A stretch of DNA of 64,000 nt from Xylona heveae TC161. Lineage: Eukaryota; Ascomycota; Xylonomycetes; Xylonales; Xylonaceae. Made by a program: the position numbers and the translations under genes. Where the stretch lies: the NCBI RefSeq assembly GCF_001619985.1, contig NW_017264193.1, positions 749,726-813,725 on the forward strand, read 5' to 3'. The notes beneath the pieces were generated by a model. The model did not search any database, was not told the DNA's origin, and worked only from the letters and a program-made list of their open reading frames with translations. Below are positions 23,729-34,164 of this stretch, in pieces (position 1 is the stretch's first letter; every line of letters starts with the position of its first letter).

Positions 23729-25123
23729 GATGATGATCACAACGTGGGATAGAAAAAATTTTTAATTCGGTTGGGGGATGTAAGAGAATTGAACAGAGAC
23801 TGTTTAAGATTCACGCCTGTTTGACATCACTCCTTATATATGGTTAATTGCAGTGTGGCAGAAGGAACGGGAGTGATTTAGAAAGCCAGAACGATCTTCT
23901 CATAGGTATATCAGCCACAATGCTGCGGTTGGCAGACTTCGGATAGTGTACCCTAATCTCGATTCTCCAAGCATAAAGGGCGTTATAGATCTGGGTTGGC
24001 TGGGCAGGGAGAGGCATGGACAGCGTCATGATAAGGGGCCGCCACCCCAGTCTCGAACGAGCAGATAGTGGCCATCCAAGTGCAAGGTGATACATCTTAC
24101 GTACGCCTAAACCTAAAGCCAAGCGTCATGGCAGCCATATTTCAAGCCAATCATTCAATTACAGTTATGATGATAGTCAATTCGATAGGTCCGATATTAC
24201 CGACCTCTAGTTTGTTTACCTGGCACAATTCTGCATCATTGTTGCATACTGCAAGGGACCTTATCTTTCAAACAAGAATCCAAGAAAAATTCTGCCAGAA
24301 TTCCTTTCAAAGGAGTCACAATCTTCGATGTCTTCCTCGGGAATATCGAGGATATACTGTAGGTGTGCTGGCGAGTCCGGAAACTACGGGTCTATACCCA
24401 CTGGGCCATTGGCTGATGAAGGATGGCCCTGGCGGGGGAGTAACTGGACCAGGGAAATAGTTTACTATCACTAGGCTGGTCCTGCACCCGAGGCCCCGTT
24501 ATCATTAGTCACATTTTTTCTAGTTTGCTACCTATAATTTAGTTAAGGGAGATATCGCTTACCCGAGGCGAAACTCTGAATTGACTCCGCCTCAAACCCC
24601 CCAGTTCCTCCACAACCGGTTTGCCACTTATCTTTCAATACGTCGGTCATACTTTCAGTCTGGACAATGATCTCACCGAATTCGGGCTCTGCAAGGCGAG
24701 AGCATAGAAATGTCTGCGAAGGTGGCTCAAGGGTTCGACTAGAAGAAAAGGCAATGAGTGACCAACATTTCTTCCGGGGTGCCAACCCCGGGTTAGCCTG
24801 CCGATAACCCTCGGGCTGTTCAGCCGATGCTCCCTCGGAGATATAATCCACTTCAAGTATCCTCATCCCCGCACTCACATTTTGACTATGTGCCGTCAAA
24901 ACATGCTTCTTATTGTAGATAATGAGAATGATGGGGGTAATAGATCCGATACGAGGCTGGTGCTGCTCTCTGCATTCTCTCTACAACTAACTAATGCTTC
25001 CTGCAATCGAAAACATATAAACATACGAAGAATGGAAAGAAACCACAACCTTTAAAACAGGCATTATCAATATCACCTTGTCATTTCCCCAAGAACGTGA
25101 CTGTTATTCATTCATCAACGACC
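23729..25123. other. Divergent intergenic region between permease and cupin
   Basis: 1.4 kb. Small ORFs on both strands show no family sequence and no splice logic. It is the presumed regulatory region for permease and cupin. Confidence 0.5.
24029..24265. promoter_or_regulatory. Candidate GATA-factor sites upstream of permease
   Basis: TGATAAG at 24029-24035 and CTTATC (GATAAG on the other strand) at 24260-24265, about 300-540 bp upstream of the permease start. They match the AreA HGATAR consensus. This is motif evidence only. Confidence 0.3.
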
Positions 25124-25868
25124 ATGGCACAAGTCGAACCCGAAATTTATTACGTTGCACCGACTCCTACTTCTCCCAATTCGGTCTTCCCTCTCCTTGT
25201 CTACCGTAATGTGTTGAAGCATACGGCGCCAGAGGACATTTTGGACACCATTGAGCCCAATGGCTGGAAGAAGGGTGGCCAGTGGACCACATATAAGATT
25301 CCTCATTACCACACGACTGTGCATGAGACCTATGGCATTATCAGGGGCTCCAGCACGTATTCAATGGGTAAAACCGACTTCGATCCGGAATTTAACGAGC
25401 AGGGCCAGGAAAATGGTTTGAAATTACATGTTTCAGTTGGTGACGTCTTTGTTGTGCCGGTAAGTTCCTATCCGTTGAGATGGATGGCGCTGCGGTTTTG
25501 GCCTTTTGTTGCCATTGTTGGAGAAATCTAGCTCCTTGTGCGCTAACTCAATTCACGAACAAAAGGCTGGTGTCAGCCATTGCTCGCTGGATTCGGAAGG
25601 TGACTACGAGTTTATCGGCCTTTATTCCCCGGAGGTAAGTCACTGTTTGAGGTGAGAAATAAGGACTGATACTAATGTCATATACCGTCGATAGGACAAA
25701 CAGTTCGACATGAATATGGGCAAGGCACCCCCTGAGAGGACCAAGATTTTGGCAGAGAAGTGTGAAAATTTACCAATTCCGGATTCGGATCCTATCTATG
25801 GCAAGTCAGGCCCTCTGCCCAGAATCTGGAAGAAGGCCAAGGTTGATGCCAAGAGCATTACGACTTGA
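25124..25868 (+). CDS. Cupin-fold protein (YjlB-like)
   Basis: Small metal-binding cupin, 192 residues. Exons 25124-25459, 25566-25634, 25695-25868; introns 106 and 60 nt, both phase 0. The ATG at 25124 is used because the upstream in-frame codon at 25097 is GTG. Cupin motif 1 is visible at residues 61-75: His61, His63, His67 and Glu68, followed by GIIRG. Motif 2 is VSVGDVFVVPAGVSHCSLD with His117. The layout (PHYHTTVHE, then DVFVVPAGVSH) resembles bacterial YjlB and its fungal relatives, whose reaction is unknown. The C-terminal part is Pro/Lys-rich. It lies between the divergent permease and the co-directional monooxygenase, so a role as isomerase or dioxygenase in a shared catabolic route is possible but unproven. 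Confidence 0.85.
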
Positions 25869-26816
25869 TACGAAATTGATGTAACCCTAGGGATCTGAGA
25901 TCATGAAAGGGTAGTTTAAGTCTTTAGTAGCAGGAGTAGTATAATATCTATGTATTGAGTTCTCGAAATATGTGTTTAAACCTAGAAGTGTCACGAGCCT
26001 CAAATTTTGATGAAATTTGTCGATGGTAGTTGTAAGGATACGACAAGGATCAGCCTTTAATTTTCATTTTGGAGTGCAGTGCAGCAGAATTCCTGGAAAC
26101 TGAGCCCCCGCGAGCTCGTATGCACGAACCGAACTTTATTATCATATTTCCGTCAACGAACAATCTTGGCATATTTCATCTTGATATTTAGGATGGCATT
26201 GAATTGCTCAGCTGACTGAATACTCGGGACAATGGCAAACAGTATCCTTGATAATAGTATAATAATAACAGTAAACAACGAATAGTCGGAGAACGTTGCC
26301 GCTGCGGATGCCTCGGACAACGTCGGGCGATCTTCCCGACCTTCGGGTAGGTTATCCTCAACCTTCAATCCCAAGTTCAGAGTCAGCCCCAGAGTGTCGG
26401 TTTGACAGCATCTATCAACCGGGTGTTGCCAATCAGAGAGTTATCGATAGGAAATGTTAAGCAGCCTGCAGCCATGGTTGGCAAAAGCGGGGTGGCCAAA
26501 AGATTTGGCCGTTACCCTCAATCGCCGAACGAAGACAATCTTGTCACCTGTGGGGATGAGGAACTCGGGAGAGCAGAAGCTCTGTAACCTCTAAGTGGAA
26601 GATAATGTAGAATAGGACCTTTGGCTCTCATAACTGTTATCTAGATCGAAAGATACCCAGGCCATTGCTTTGTTACATATAATTACAGTCTGAACTTCAC
26701 CAGTCCTTGTATCTGTCGAAAAAGACTCGATATATCCTCATTGAAATTCAAAACCTGCGAGAGAATACATTGTCCATAATCCCTTCCTTGGTTACTTCTT
26801 TTTTTCTACGAACAGT
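25869..26816. other. Intergenic region upstream of the monooxygenase
   Basis: About 950 bp. It holds the cupin 3' region and the monooxygenase promoter. No gene recognised. Confidence 0.5.
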
Positions 26817-28841
26817 ATGTCTGCGGCCGTAACCGCGTCTTCACGCGATTTCTGTGATCCTTTAATTTCAGAGCGAGCCATCGACGACGCTCGGCCGCTT
26901 AAGGTTATATACATTGGAGCAGGTGTCTCAGGCATTATTGGTGCAATTGAATTTCAGAAATACGTTCCCAATCTTGACCTCGTCATCTATGAGAAGAATC
27001 CCGAGATAGGTGGGACTTGGTACGAGAACAGGTGTGTTCCTTTTTCCTGGTCTCATTGGATCTCAATCAACGGTATCACAGCTGACATATATCATCATAT
27101 ATTAGATATCCTGGATGTGCATGCGGTATGTTGTTTATATTCAACACCAGCCATATTTAGTTTCTAAGCTTACTTCTCGCAAGATATTCCCTCTCACTCT
27201 TACCAGCTCAGCTACGAATCTTCCCCCGAGCACTGGAGTAGTTTCTATGCTGAGGCGCCGGAGATCCTGAGATACTGGCAACGGGTAGCAGACAAATATG
27301 ACGTTCGAAAGTATATCCGTCTAAGTCATCAATGCCTCGAGGCGCGGTGGCTGGAGACTGCCTCGCAATGGCAGGTTAAGATTCTGAACCTGGAGACGGG
27401 ACTCATCTTCACCGATACCGCGGATGTGTTCATGACCGGAATTGGAGTTTTGAATGAATGGAAGTGGCCAGACATCAAAGGACTGCACGACTACAAGGGA
27501 GAGTTGCTGCACAGTGCCAATTGGGATGAGAACTTTGTTGCAGATGTATACTTCCCATCCCAACCCTCCCTTCTACTAAAAAAGGAAACTCTGCTGACAT
27601 TTTAACAGGGTAAATCAGTTGCTGTCATTGGTGGAGGAAGCAGCGGCATCCAAATTGTACCTGCTCTCTTACCCAAGGTCAAATCCATGGACCATTACGT
27701 TCGTGGACGCACATGGATCTCGACACCCATTGGTGACGAGTTTGTAAAACAGCGGACAACAGAAGGGGGTAACTTCGACTACACGCCAGAAGAGAAGGCA
27801 GCCTGGACAAAGGAACCGACGGCCTATATTAACTACCGAAAGATGCTTGAGCTCGGTATCCAATCCAATTACCGAGCTGTCATTCGAGGAGGAAAGCAGA
27901 ACGAGAGCGACAGATTAACCTACGAGAAGGATATGCGCCACAGGCTCAAGGGAAAGCCTGAAGTGATTGAACATCTTTTGCCTGATTTCCCGCCTCTGTG
28001 TAAACGGCTGACTCCGGGTCCTGGCTACCTCGAGGCTCTGGCGGCTCCTAAAGTTGATGTTGTTCCAACACGTATCTCACATATCGACGCGACTGGAATC
28101 GTCACAGTCGATGGGACACACCGACCCGTGGACGCCATTGTCTGCGCAACGGGTTTTGACACGAGGCCTGGTGGCAAAGGGAAATTTCCCATCTACGGTC
28201 GTAACGGAGTCAACCTCGTTGATCGATACTTGAAGAACGCAGAGACGTATTTGGGCCTTTGCACGGACGGGTTTCCCAATTTCTTCCAGTCACTTGGACC
28301 CAACGCTTTCCAGGGAGCAGGGAGCCTTCTCGTTCAGATGGAAGCTACGCACAAGTATGTGGGGCAGATTCTTCAGAAACTGTCCACGGGAAACATAAGG
28401 ACCATTGAGCCGAAGAGGAAGCAGGTCGAGAATTTCAGCAGATTCTGCGACAAGTACTTCCAGCGGACAGTGTTCACTACGCAATGCAGCAGTTGGTACA
28501 GAAGCGCAGTTGACGCCAACGGACAGCCCAAAGTCACGGCACTGTGGCCTGGAAGCAGCATCCATGCAGTGCGCGCTCTGGAGAAGGTTCGATGGGAAGA
28601 TTTTGAAATGGAGACGGCTGATGGAAATGATTTCGGTTGGTTCGGCAACGGATGGACCATGGCAGATGTAGACGTCGATGCCGAGGGCCTGACATGGTAT
28701 GTCAACCAGACGAACTTTTTGGCACCAGACATCAAAAGTCACGAGGTCAACGGCTTCAAAGAGAATGGGGCCATCGATATCGGAGCCGAGGTAATTAATG
28801 GCATTGGTACAAGTATTCTTTCAAACGGCCTGCGGAACTGA
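26817..28841 (+). CDS. Flavin-dependent Baeyer-Villiger-type monooxygenase
   Basis: FAD/NADPH-dependent monooxygenase that probably inserts oxygen into a ketone (or oxidises N/S). Exons 26817-27031, 27106-27125, 27184-27545, 27609-28841; 609 residues. FAD Rossmann motif GAGVSG at 34-39, then GGTWYENRYPGCACD at 65-79, split over three exons: exon 2 is only 20 nt and encodes YPGCAC. The BVMO fingerprint FxGxxxHxxxW appears at 182-192 as YKGELLHSANW, with Tyr for Phe. The NADPH Rossmann motif is GGGSSG at 207-212. The later ATG-type motif is VCATGFDTR. The C-terminus matches fungal BVMOs (YFQRTVFTTQCSSWY, then KVTALWPGSS). Substrate unknown. Such enzymes occur in both secondary metabolism and catabolism; no synthase gene is nearby. 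Confidence 0.9.
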
Positions 28842-29864
28842 ATGCCGACGAATATGTATAATGACAGCATAAGAGGTAGCATGATAGCATGATAGCATGA
28901 ATTTAGGTTCTTTTGATTATTTTGTGAGATCACTTCATTTGCCTAACGTCTGAATAGATGAGGTCACCTGAATCTTAGGACGTTCCACTCATGATCTCAA
29001 GCCCGATAATGGGTCGGGCACCGCTCCCTCCGGGAAATGAGGGATGATCCACGAAGCATCAGCTGGACCGTATTGATTTTGTACTCGGAGATATCGGTAA
29101 CAAATTGGGGTCCTTTTTACCCTGATATCATTGTTCCGCCACTCTAAGGAGACTTGGATTGTTGTCGATCTATCCCGCAATGGACCAATGGCTTTTCTGT
29201 CCATGGAGATGACACATCAACCAATCAAAACCTTTTGCTAGGCAAGTAAGCTGGTTCGCAACAGGTCTGACGTGTCCAAAATTCCGGTTTCCACGGGATC
29301 TCGTCCGGGAAAGGAACGGAAGAGATTTTTGGCAATGCGTGCTGATAATCATCCCGAGGACAGCGCCTAGTGCATTAGCAATATGCCGCAGAGTACTTCT
29401 GAAGACAGGATGAAGTCATAATGCTCTAGGCACGGGACAGGGCGGCTCGCCCTACGAGAGAGTAATAGCATGCCAGAGAGAAGCGAGCCGGCATAGCGAA
29501 TTCACACACATTCAGGTCCTGCCAGCATACCAGCCTTCACTGTTCATAAAAAGAGATCCTACATTTAGTCAGCATGAAGAATAAAACCGGAATGGCAAGG
29601 TGTGGAGAGGAGGTATTGATTTCAGAGAGAAGATTATTAATTCGACATGAATCCGGGAGAGTATCCCACTGGGTAGTCTCATTCCGAGAAAGCAGAAAGA
29701 GTAACCCAAGTGACGATACAAACCAAGACATTCCGACTAAGGATGACGATAACAAAGTTTTCATCATAGTGCCAATTTGGATGTGTTTTAAAATCAGAGG
29801 AAGTTGATTGCTTACCAACTGGGGTATGAATAGCTTTTGTTCTGTCGTGGAGGAGAATGACAGC
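28842..29864. other. Convergent intergenic region
   Basis: 1.02 kb between the monooxygenase stop and the next gene's stop. It contains a short direct repeat of GATAGCAT units near 28875-28895. No gene recognised. Confidence 0.5.
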
Positions 29865-30663
29865 TCAGACTGTGCCTAACTTGGGCCACTGAAATGCCTT
29901 TTCCGCCTTTGATGCTTGAGGTTCCCGTGATATGTCCCGGCTGTTCTCCTCAACGTCGCCATATTCCACGGTGCGTCTTCCAGCAACCGGTTTATGATAT
30001 AAGGCATTTTCTTGCTCTTTGTCGGCATACGAAGGCTGTGGAGCTTCATCATAATCTAATGCAGCATCAGCGCCGCCTGTGCTGTCATCCATCTCTCTTG
30101 CGATTCTCCGGGGACATTTCTCGCCGTCGGTAGATGCACGCGCCGATTTTCCCTTTTTATTCTTCTTTCTCTTTTTCTTCGCAGATTTGCTCAAATTCTT
30201 GCGCTCTTCTGCTAGAAAACGTGCGTATTCCTCTTCGTCTTCATCTTCTTCGATATTGGATCTGTCGGGTGCACTGCTGATCGCAAGGGGTTCGATTACA
30301 TCCGACGTTTCTTCCTGTTGGAGCTTTTGTTTCCTTCTTTCTCGAAGCAGAGCTTGCAGTTCGCTATGTCTAAACATGGCAATCTGTTCATCAGTCAAAG
30401 TCCGCTTCGTGCCATCGGAATAATATCCCAGGCCGTCGTCGTCGTCACCATATTCTTCTTCTTGCTGGGCGTTGCTCTGAAATCCAGCGTGAACGCCAAA
30501 GGTCTGAGAGAAATACGTCGTGCAACTAGGAGCATAATGACGGTAGTGAAATCTTTGGAGGTCTTCCTAGTACACGGTCAGTCTGGAGAACCTGCTGACA
30601 GGATAGCATCAATAGACTTGCCTCGGTCGTCATGGGCACCTGAAGGGGGACAGCAGACGCCAT
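29865..30663 (-). CDS. DUF3807-like fungal protein
   Basis: Two exons, 30663-30622 and 30566-29865, give 247 residues. The intron 30567-30621 uses the rare GC-AG type: exon end AG then GCAAGT, acceptor CTAG. The spliced N-terminus is MASAVPLQVPMTTEEDLQRFHYRHYAP. A core GLGYYSDGTKRTLTDEQIAMFRHSE is what I recall as the signature of fungal DUF3807 proteins (moderate certainty). Then come an acidic patch, a Lys-rich basic stretch (KSAKKKRKKNKKGKS, a plausible nuclear signal) and a disordered tail ending WPKLGTV. Function unknown. An in-frame Met at 30804 would add 47 residues; the downstream start is preferred because the extension looks like 5' UTR. It is divergent from the phosphotransferase gene. 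Confidence 0.72.
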
Positions 30664-31516
30664 GTTGCCCCGAAACGCCTCAATATCGCCGAGCTGACCC
30701 AAAGTGTATTCTACAAACAACGTAAAATTCCAGGTGTAACCCCCCAAAGGTGGAATATCATGCAGCTTTGCTTTGACAGCATCGAACGCAATGAGCACTT
30801 TCACATGCCTATCTGCCTAGTTATAGAAGGAGGTGAGGGTGTCACGTAAGGTGTAGTGCAGTAGTGCAGTAGCTTAAGCGGAAAGGCGCCGAGGCGGTCG
30901 GGAGCAAAAGAGTAGCGAGGGACGAGGGAGAGACCTCGTGGTGATATGACGGTGAGTCGAAAGAACTACCTAAGGGAAGGCCAGTGACAACCAAAGCCAC
31001 TACCTACCCTCGTACCCTCGTTCTGAATAGCCGACTTCGGCTGCTGAAAGGACCCTTTTCCGAATCTGTTTTGGTCCATTTCATCTTCCCAGAGTCCCCA
31101 AACGCAACTTTCCAAAAGGATCCCCCCGTGTTGATCATCATCATTTTTCGCCCGACCCTTCCTGTCCAACCAATCGAAACTCCATCATAGACTCCTCGTG
31201 ATCACTGCGCTCTCACCCTTCTTCATTTTTGCTTGGTTTGGCTTTTGCTTCGCTGCACGGGCCAGATCAACCTCGACATCTACCTCCGACAATTTTTGTG
31301 ACGGCCAAGCAGGTCTCAATCGCGCATTGGTCTGGCTTGGCTGCAGCATCGGCGCGCGCCAATCGTTCCCGTAGCGTTTGACCACCGTCAAACTCGTCTT
31401 CTTTCTCGATGAGTCTCCCCTTATATAGAGACGGCGTACCACAGAAGATGGGCAAAAGTGAGCCTCCATATTCCTTTTATTTTCTTTGCGGTTCATTTAC
31501 TTCAGCTTGGTTAACA
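30664..31516. other. Divergent intergenic region with possible 5' UTR intron
   Basis: About 850 bp between divergent genes. Near its right end, GTGAGC at about 31457 and TTTACTTCAG ending near 31505 would make a short 5' UTR intron just before the phosphotransferase ATG. No gene seen. Confidence 0.4.
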
Positions 31517-33096
31517 ATGGAAAACCCAGACCCTCCAGCCCATGAGTGCCTCTCCGAAGATGCACTGGTGCATCTCAAGTCCTACAAATATTCGAGTGTT
31601 GACAAGTCGTACATATCACGATACATCCTCAAGCACTACGTACGTCTTTCGCTGCCTGTGCGTGTACGAACGCTAGTCTGACAATAATCTGAAGTGGAAT
31701 GCCTTTGTCGAATTGCTGCCCATGTGGCTCGCGCCCAACATGGTTACCCTTCTGGGTTTCGCCTTCATTTTGACCAATGTAGCATGTCTGGAAATCTTCA
31801 TGCCTGATTTGGTTGGCCCAGTAAGTTGAAGCTCGTGGGTAGTGCTGTGCTCGTAGGACAAAAACTGAACATCTTCTCCTGCAGGGTCCTGCTTGGCTCT
31901 ATTATAGTTTCGCGTTTGGTCTGTGGATGTAAGTCATACCCGCTTTGATCGTAGTAAACGGCCTAGCATTTGGTTGCTCATGCGGCTTCGACCAGGTACT
32001 CCACCTTGGACAATGTCGATGGAAAACAGGCTCGGAGAACAGGCACGTCTAGCGGGCTAGGCGAACTGTTTGAGTAAGTCGTCCACCTCTGAGGTGTACT
32101 GCTCTCTTAGTGTTAATATCGAGCTGCAGTCACGGGATCGATTCTTTGAATTGCACACTTGCCAGTCTCTGCGAAGCGGGCGCCATGGGACTCGGTCCGA
32201 CAAAAGCCGGCGTTTTCACGGCTCTGATTCCGTGCTTGCCCATGTTCTTCTCCACTTGGGAGACGTACCACACGCATACGCTCTATTTGGGATACTTCAA
32301 CGGGCCTACTGGTATGTTGAAGGCGCAGCTTCAAGTCTCTCAATGAAAAGGATATTCTTCTGACTGGAATTTAGAGGGACTTATCCTGGCCTGTCTTCTC
32401 ATGATTTTGTCGGGCTATTACGGCCCTGGCATCTGGAGTGTTCCCATTAGGAATTTCCTGGGCCACGAAGAGATCTTTGGAACCTATTCCTTCCGCGACC
32501 TTTGGGTTCCGATCCTCCTATGCTCCTTCTGTGCAGCTCACCTTCCCGCTTGCGTCTTCAACGTCATTCGCGCTCGTCGCCAGAATAATCTGCCTGTAGC
32601 GCCTGTTTTCCTCGAGTGGGCACCTATTATCGTCTTCACCCTCGCCACTGGTTCCTGGCTCTACTCTCCGCACTCGACGCTGATGAAGGAGAACCGCATC
32701 GTGCTCTTCTGCCTCACCATGTCCTTTGTCTTCGGACGCATGACCACCAAGATCATTCTGGCCCACCTTACTCGGCAGCCTTTCCCGTACTGGACCGTCA
32801 TGCTGACGCCTCTTGTGGGCGGTGCCATCCTGGGCAACCTTCCCTTGCTCGGCCTCCCGGCTGTGAGTGCCAAGGTGGAGCTTTGGTACCTCCGTGCCTA
32901 CTTCGTCTTCGCCGCTATTGTTTATTTCCGATGGGCCGTTCTTGTGATTAACAGCATCTGCAACTACCTTGGAATCAACTGTCTCACCATCAGTGACAAG
33001 GCCGCTCCCGGTCAGGTGCGACAGAATGAGAAGCCGGCCAACGGAAAGCCCGAGTTCGTGGCAAATGGCGCCAATGGCGTTCGCAAGGCGGATTGA
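31517..33096 (+). CDS. Choline/ethanolamine phosphotransferase (CDP-alcohol type)
   Basis: ER/Golgi membrane enzyme moving phosphocholine or phosphoethanolamine from its CDP carrier to diacylglycerol, the last Kennedy-pathway step (relative of yeast CPT1/EPT1). Six exons: 31517-31639, 31695-31820, 31885-31928, 31996-32073, 32130-32311, 32375-33096; introns 55-67 nt; 424 residues. The CDP-alcohol motif D(x2)DG(x2)AR(x8)G(x3)D(x3)D is perfect, with Asp103, Asp106-Gly107, Ala110-Arg111, Gly120, Asp124 and Asp128; it is split by an intron at Asp124. Hydrophobic helices follow (for example VPILLCSFCAAHLPACVF). Met at 31517 (MENPDPPAHECL) is chosen because it leads into the conserved LKSYKYSSVDKSYISRY segment. 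Choline versus ethanolamine preference cannot be read from the sequence. Confidence 0.9.
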
Positions 33097-34164
33097 TTCA
33101 ACTCTTGCCTTCTCGACCCGCCAGCTGTTGCGCCTCGCAACGTTCCGCCGGCGTAATGGAACCGCCATTGCGGCTCTGCATGCCGGCAGCACCATTCTTC
33201 TTCTCCTTCGCCCCTCTTCCTCATGTTCAACTCGCCTTTATGGCAGAAACTCGGGAAGTACACCACATGTCTTTTTTTTCAACATACGCTATTCCTTATT
33301 GGTCTTTCAACGAGTCTACGTTTAATCATCCTTTTATCACGTCTTCACGCCCGTCGGCATCTACGATGATCGATTCATTTCATACAGTACACGTTACGAC
33401 GCCATGAGACGATCACCTTAATCCATACCAAAATAACGCATTTTTCGTCTTCATGTACCCGAGTCCTGGAGATTGGTTACATGTTTCATTACTGAGTTGA
33501 AAAACATCGATAGATTGGATAGGATGTATTGAGACGGCCTCATTATTTTCCACCCAGGCATTACAGTCCTAGAAATGGTAGCCCATTCATCTCTTCCGCC
33601 TTGAATCGATCATGTTTAAAATTTTCATTGAATACACTGTCCATAGCATTTTTTTCGATAGACTATAGATACAGAATTGTAATAAAGCAGAACAATTAAA
33701 ACCAAAGGCCACTTTTGAGGAAGAATAGTTCTTGCGTCTCACGCTTGATATTCATAAATTTTCAGTATGTGTTCTCTGGACTTTCACATTTTACAACTCG
33801 ATTATCAATGTAAGAATAAGACCAATCATATATTGATACAATTATACAAGATTGTTGCATAAATAGAAATACCAAAATTAAAACTAGGCTGCATTAAAAG
33901 GGTACTCGATAAAAAGAAAAAAAAAATAAGAAGAGCCGAAGAATGGCAGCGAAAAGAAGAAAAGGGAATTTTTTCGAAGCGCAAGAAACAGAAAACAATT
34001 TTTTCAGCAAAAAGATGATATCAACTTAAAACATGAAAGAAGAAATCGTGTTCAACAATCATGGCAAGTCGTAATGCGTGAAAATCATGACCAATTAAGA
34101 GTGTTGTCAAAGTACAAACGCATCAATGCACGAAAGACGGGAAAAGTAGAAGGGCGCTAAGCGC
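33097..34164. other. Convergent intergenic region
   Basis: 1.07 kb, becoming strongly A/T-rich from about 33600 to 34060, with A-rich runs near 33915-33930. Presumed 3' UTRs of both genes; nothing else seen. Confidence 0.5.

Noticed and set aside
24068-24899. ORFs of 118-130 codons between the permease and the cupin
   Set aside because: No family sequence, no splice signals, and they lie in the shared upstream region.
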